Below, piece by piece: positions 61,813-64,000 of a DNA stretch of 64,000 nucleotides. Positions within the stretch are counted from its first letter, which is position 1; each line of letters begins with the position of its first letter. This DNA is from CAYJDP01 sp964371025. GTDB taxonomy: Bacteria; Bacillota_I; Bacilli_A; RF39; UBA660. The stretch covers positions 62,001 through 126,000 of the forward strand of contig CAYJKH010000004.1 in the NCBI GenBank assembly GCA_964371025.1, given 5' to 3'. The notes under the pieces were generated by a model. It worked only from the letters and a program-made list of their open reading frames with translations. It was not told the origin of the DNA and made no database searches. Made by a program: the position numbers and the translations under genes.

Positions 61813-61817
61813 CACTC

Positions 61818-64000
61818 TTATTTTAATGAATTAATTAAATCTTCAATTCTTTTAATTTCTGCTTCAATTTTTGCAATTTCAGTTTCAATTGTTTCTTTAG
61901 CATCCTCTGCTGCTGATACTAATTTGTCTTTTTCTACTTGTAGCTTTGTTCTTAATTCACTAATTGCTTGATTATGCTCTTCAATTTTTTTATTAAGTTC
62001 AGCTTCTGCTTTATCTTTAGCATCCATTATTTTTTGAATTTCTGCTTGAAGTCTTTCATTAATTTTTCTTTCTAACTCTTCGATTGCTGCAACACCATCG
62101 TTATATGAATCTGCTACTGGGTTATATCCAACACATTCAGTAATTTCAAGTCCTGCTATTCCTGTATATACCGTTAAACAAATATCTTCATTAGTAGCTT
62201 CTGCTACACCATATAAACTATTAATTCCTGGCACTAATGATTGATATTCATCTGGTACATAATCATCTAAAACAGTATCGATATAGTTAGAATTAACTTC
62301 TATATTTAATCTACATGCCGGTTGTCCTGGCATACAAAATTTTAAATTTTCTAATTGTTTATCAGTACTATCTGTTAAACCTAAGTTAAAATTAAAGTTA
62401 TCAATTGCTAAAGGTTTAGTAGTATCTTTTAAATTGAAATCTAAAGCAAGTGTTGGTGCGTCAAATTTTACTGTTACTTTTCTTGTTTCAAAGGCAAAAT
62501 TTCCAGCTTTATCCATTGTTGCATACACTACTGTATGAACTCCTGCTTTTGTTGTATCAATCGTAGTTACCGCTGTTGATAAACTAGTTAAGATATTATT
62601 AAAATCTAAATTAGTTATAGTATTAATATCCCCTACAAAGGCAAAGTAACCATCTTTTTCAATTGCTGTTACAACACTACTAATACCACTTAAATTATCA
62701 TTTACTGTTACACCATCTTTAAGATTAAAGTTATCTCCTACCATAATAGAAGTATCTTTAATTCCTGTAAATGTTGGTGCAGTTTTATCTATTTTAACTT
62801 GAATTATTTCTTCAGTTGTTAATCCTGCATTATTTTTAGCAGTTACTTTAACATCTGTAATTCCTTCTTCTGTTACTGTTGTTGGATCAATTGAAACAGA
62901 TTGAATTCCAGATTCTAAATCATACACATCACCAGTTAAGTTAGTAGTATCTAAATTAGTTAATGTAAAGTCTTTATTAGTCCATCCATCAGTTCCTAAT
63001 AAGTTTCCTATAACTCCACCAAGATTTACTGTTGGTGCAGTACCATCATATTTTAAAGTAACTGTTTTTTCAGCAGTATGTCCTGCATTATCTGTTACTT
63101 TAACTTTTATATCATACGTTCCACCTATTACTGTTTGAATATAATTTTTTTTACCTGTACTTAAAACTGTATTTGGTTTAGAAATAATTTCTGCACTAGC
63201 AATACCACTAGTTTCATCATCTCCACTTGGTTCAAAGAATAAACCTAGTGAACTATCTGATGATGTATACCAATCATTTTCTCCTAATGTACCTTCAACA
63301 TCTAGTGCTGCTGTTGGTGCTACTGTATCTCTTTTAATAGTTTCTGTTAATTCTCTAGTATTCCCAACATTATCTTTAATAGTTGCTTTAACTATAATAT
63401 TATCACCGTCTACTGTAACAGTGTTATTAGTGTGATTAGTTGTAAAGCCATTATATCCAGATAATGTATCAGTTGCTCCTGTTACAGAAATCCCAACATC
63501 AGATATATACCAACCTGTTGGTTCTGTAGATGTTGTTTCTTTTATTTTATTTGTATAATCATATGTTGGTCCAAGTATCCAGTGATTTCCTGTAGACTTA
63601 ATACTTCTACATTCACCTTGTAATAATTCAAGTCCAGTAGACTCTTGATATCCTGATGGACAAGTTGCTGGAGTAGTAACAGTTTTATTATTCATTGTTC
63701 CTGTTAAAACTATTTTAGCTGACTCGGGTGCTGTTTTATCTAATTTATATTCTTTACTACATGATGTTATTTCTCTATTTAAGTTATCTGTTACTAATAC
63801 ACAAACTTTACTAGTTGCTGACTCTTCAGTAATCATTACTGTATCAGTATTTTCTACTAAAGTAGTTGGTGTACATTTTTCTTCTGATGTTTCACAATAT
63901 TTAATCGATTTTACTCCAATTGCTGCTTCATCAGTTATTTCTATTTTTACAGGAATATCTTGATTAGTCCAATCATTGTTATCCGCTGATGTTAAATTTA
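61818..64000 (-). CDS. Large Ig-like repeat surface protein, 3' part
   Basis: The frame is open to the window edge, so the gene starts beyond 64000; about 727 residues are visible. Repeated Ig-like modules: KTAPTFTG-type strands, DKTAPESAKI, DTVAPTAALDV, DGTAPTVNLGG, each with DNAG-HT or NNAGLTTEE. A Cys-containing module and then a C-terminal 90-residue coiled coil (ERKINERLQAEIQKIMDAK, KAEAELNKKIEEHNQ, ELRTKLQVEKDKLVS). No LPxTG motif or C-terminal membrane helix. Probably secreted or wall-bound. Ends in a clear terminator. Confidence 0.7.
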   Translation of the reverse strand, partial: NLTSADNNDWTNQDIPVKIEITDEAAIGVKSIKYCETSEEKCTPTTLVENTDTVMITEESATSKVCVLVTDNLNREITSCSKEYKLDKTAPESAKIVLTGTMNNKTVTTPATCPSGYQESTGLELLQGECRSIKSTGNHWILGPTYDYTNKIKETTSTEPTGWYISDVGISVTGATDTLSGYNGFTTNHTNNTVTVDGDNIIVKATIKDNVGNTRELTETIKRDTVAPTAALDVEGTLGENDWYTSSDSSLGLFFEPSGDDETSGIASAEIISKPNTVLSTGKKNYIQTVIGGTYDIKVKVTDNAGHTAEKTVTLKYDGTAPTVNLGGVIGNLLGTDGWTNKDFTLTNLDTTNLTGDVYDLESGIQSVSIDPTTVTEEGITDVKVTAKNNAGLTTEEIIQVKIDKTAPTFTGIKDTSIMVGDNFNLKDGVTVNDNLSGISSVVTAIEKDGYFAFVGDINTITNLDFNNILTSLSTAVTTIDTTKAGVHTVVYATMDKAGNFAFETRKVTVKFDAPTLALDFNLKDTTKPLAIDNFNFNLGLTDSTDKQLENLKFCMPGQPACRLNIEVNSNYIDTVLDDYVPDEYQSLVPGINSLYGVAEATNEDICLTVYTGIAGLEITECVGYNPVADSYNDGVAAIEELERKINERLQAEIQKIMDAKDKAEAELNKKIEEHNQAISELRTKLQVEKDKLVSAAEDAKETIETEIAKIEAEIKRIEDLINSLK

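Noticed and set aside
1..64000. Mycoplasma genetic code (TGA as Trp)
   Set aside because: Trp is written TGG throughout and TGA works as a stop, for example at the end of xerD.

Overview
The window is very AT-rich, dense in genes and uses TGA as a normal stop (the xerD gene ends in TGA), so the genetic code is the standard bacterial one, not the mycoplasma code. Gene content (dnaK operon under CIRCE control, MutS, HolA, RarA, NusB, LepA, DivIB/MurB/MurG, Lon-PDZ protease, RNase HIII, TmcAL, XerD next to DeoB) and strong AAGGAGG-type ribosome binding sites point to a cell-walled, low-GC Bacillota lineage close to the root of the Mollicutes, such as uncultured gut Bacilli of the RF39/Erysipelotrichia type. 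That placement is inference.

Layout. 1-3.4 kb: 3' part of alaS, holA, and rarA on the other strand. 3.5-5.7 kb: a three-gene operon of a small DUF1292-like protein, a 531-aa membrane protein with duplicated N-terminal repeats, and a second DUF1292-like protein. 5.7-7.8 kb: xerD-deoB. 7.8-10.1 kb: HTH regulator, DUF1294 protein, mnmA. 10.2-12.4 kb: a run of small unknown proteins including a second DUF1292-like/membrane-protein operon with its own promoter and terminator. 12.4-18.3 kb: xseA-xseB, mutS-nusB and a Lon-PDZ protease. 18.4-22.2 kb: a type IV pilin-like locus with two prepilins (one carrying a BspA/DUF285 leucine-rich domain), a frameshifted third prepilin-like gene, and a divergent PilB/GspE ATPase. 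22.2-26.5 kb: tmk, HD hydrolase, hemW, lepA and tRNA-Met. 26.6-28.5 kb: two-component system. 28.57-29.03 kb: a 2.1-copy 218-bp tandem repeat with a small hydrophobic ORF.

29-31.2 kb: queH, dCMP deaminase, a membrane protein and a solo Smr protein. 31.2-34.2 kb: zinc uptake operon znuA-znuC-znuB plus a lipoprotein. 34.2-41.5 kb: a 652-aa orphan, ppdK, a DUF5684-like gene with no ordinary start codon, thioredoxin, cvpA, rnhC. 41.5-47.9 kb: a small CxxC protein, an arylsulfotransferase-like protein and hrcA-grpE-dnaK-dnaJ with two CIRCE operators. 48-51.2 kb: murG-murB-divIB and a SipW-type secreted protein. 51.3-58.2 kb: tmcAL, HD protein, pyk, mutM, polA, FTR-like iron-sulfur protein. 58.2-64 kb: a cytoplasmic 17-repeat LRR protein between two identical 31-bp terminator copies, an ASCH protein, signal peptidase I and the 3' part of a large Ig-repeat surface protein.

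Most of the window is housekeeping. The parts most likely to hold something undescribed are the 218-bp tandem repeat with its small peptide and Shine-Dalgarno-masking element, the prepilin-DUF285 fusion locus, the two DUF1292-like operons, and the LRR gene bracketed by duplicated terminators.
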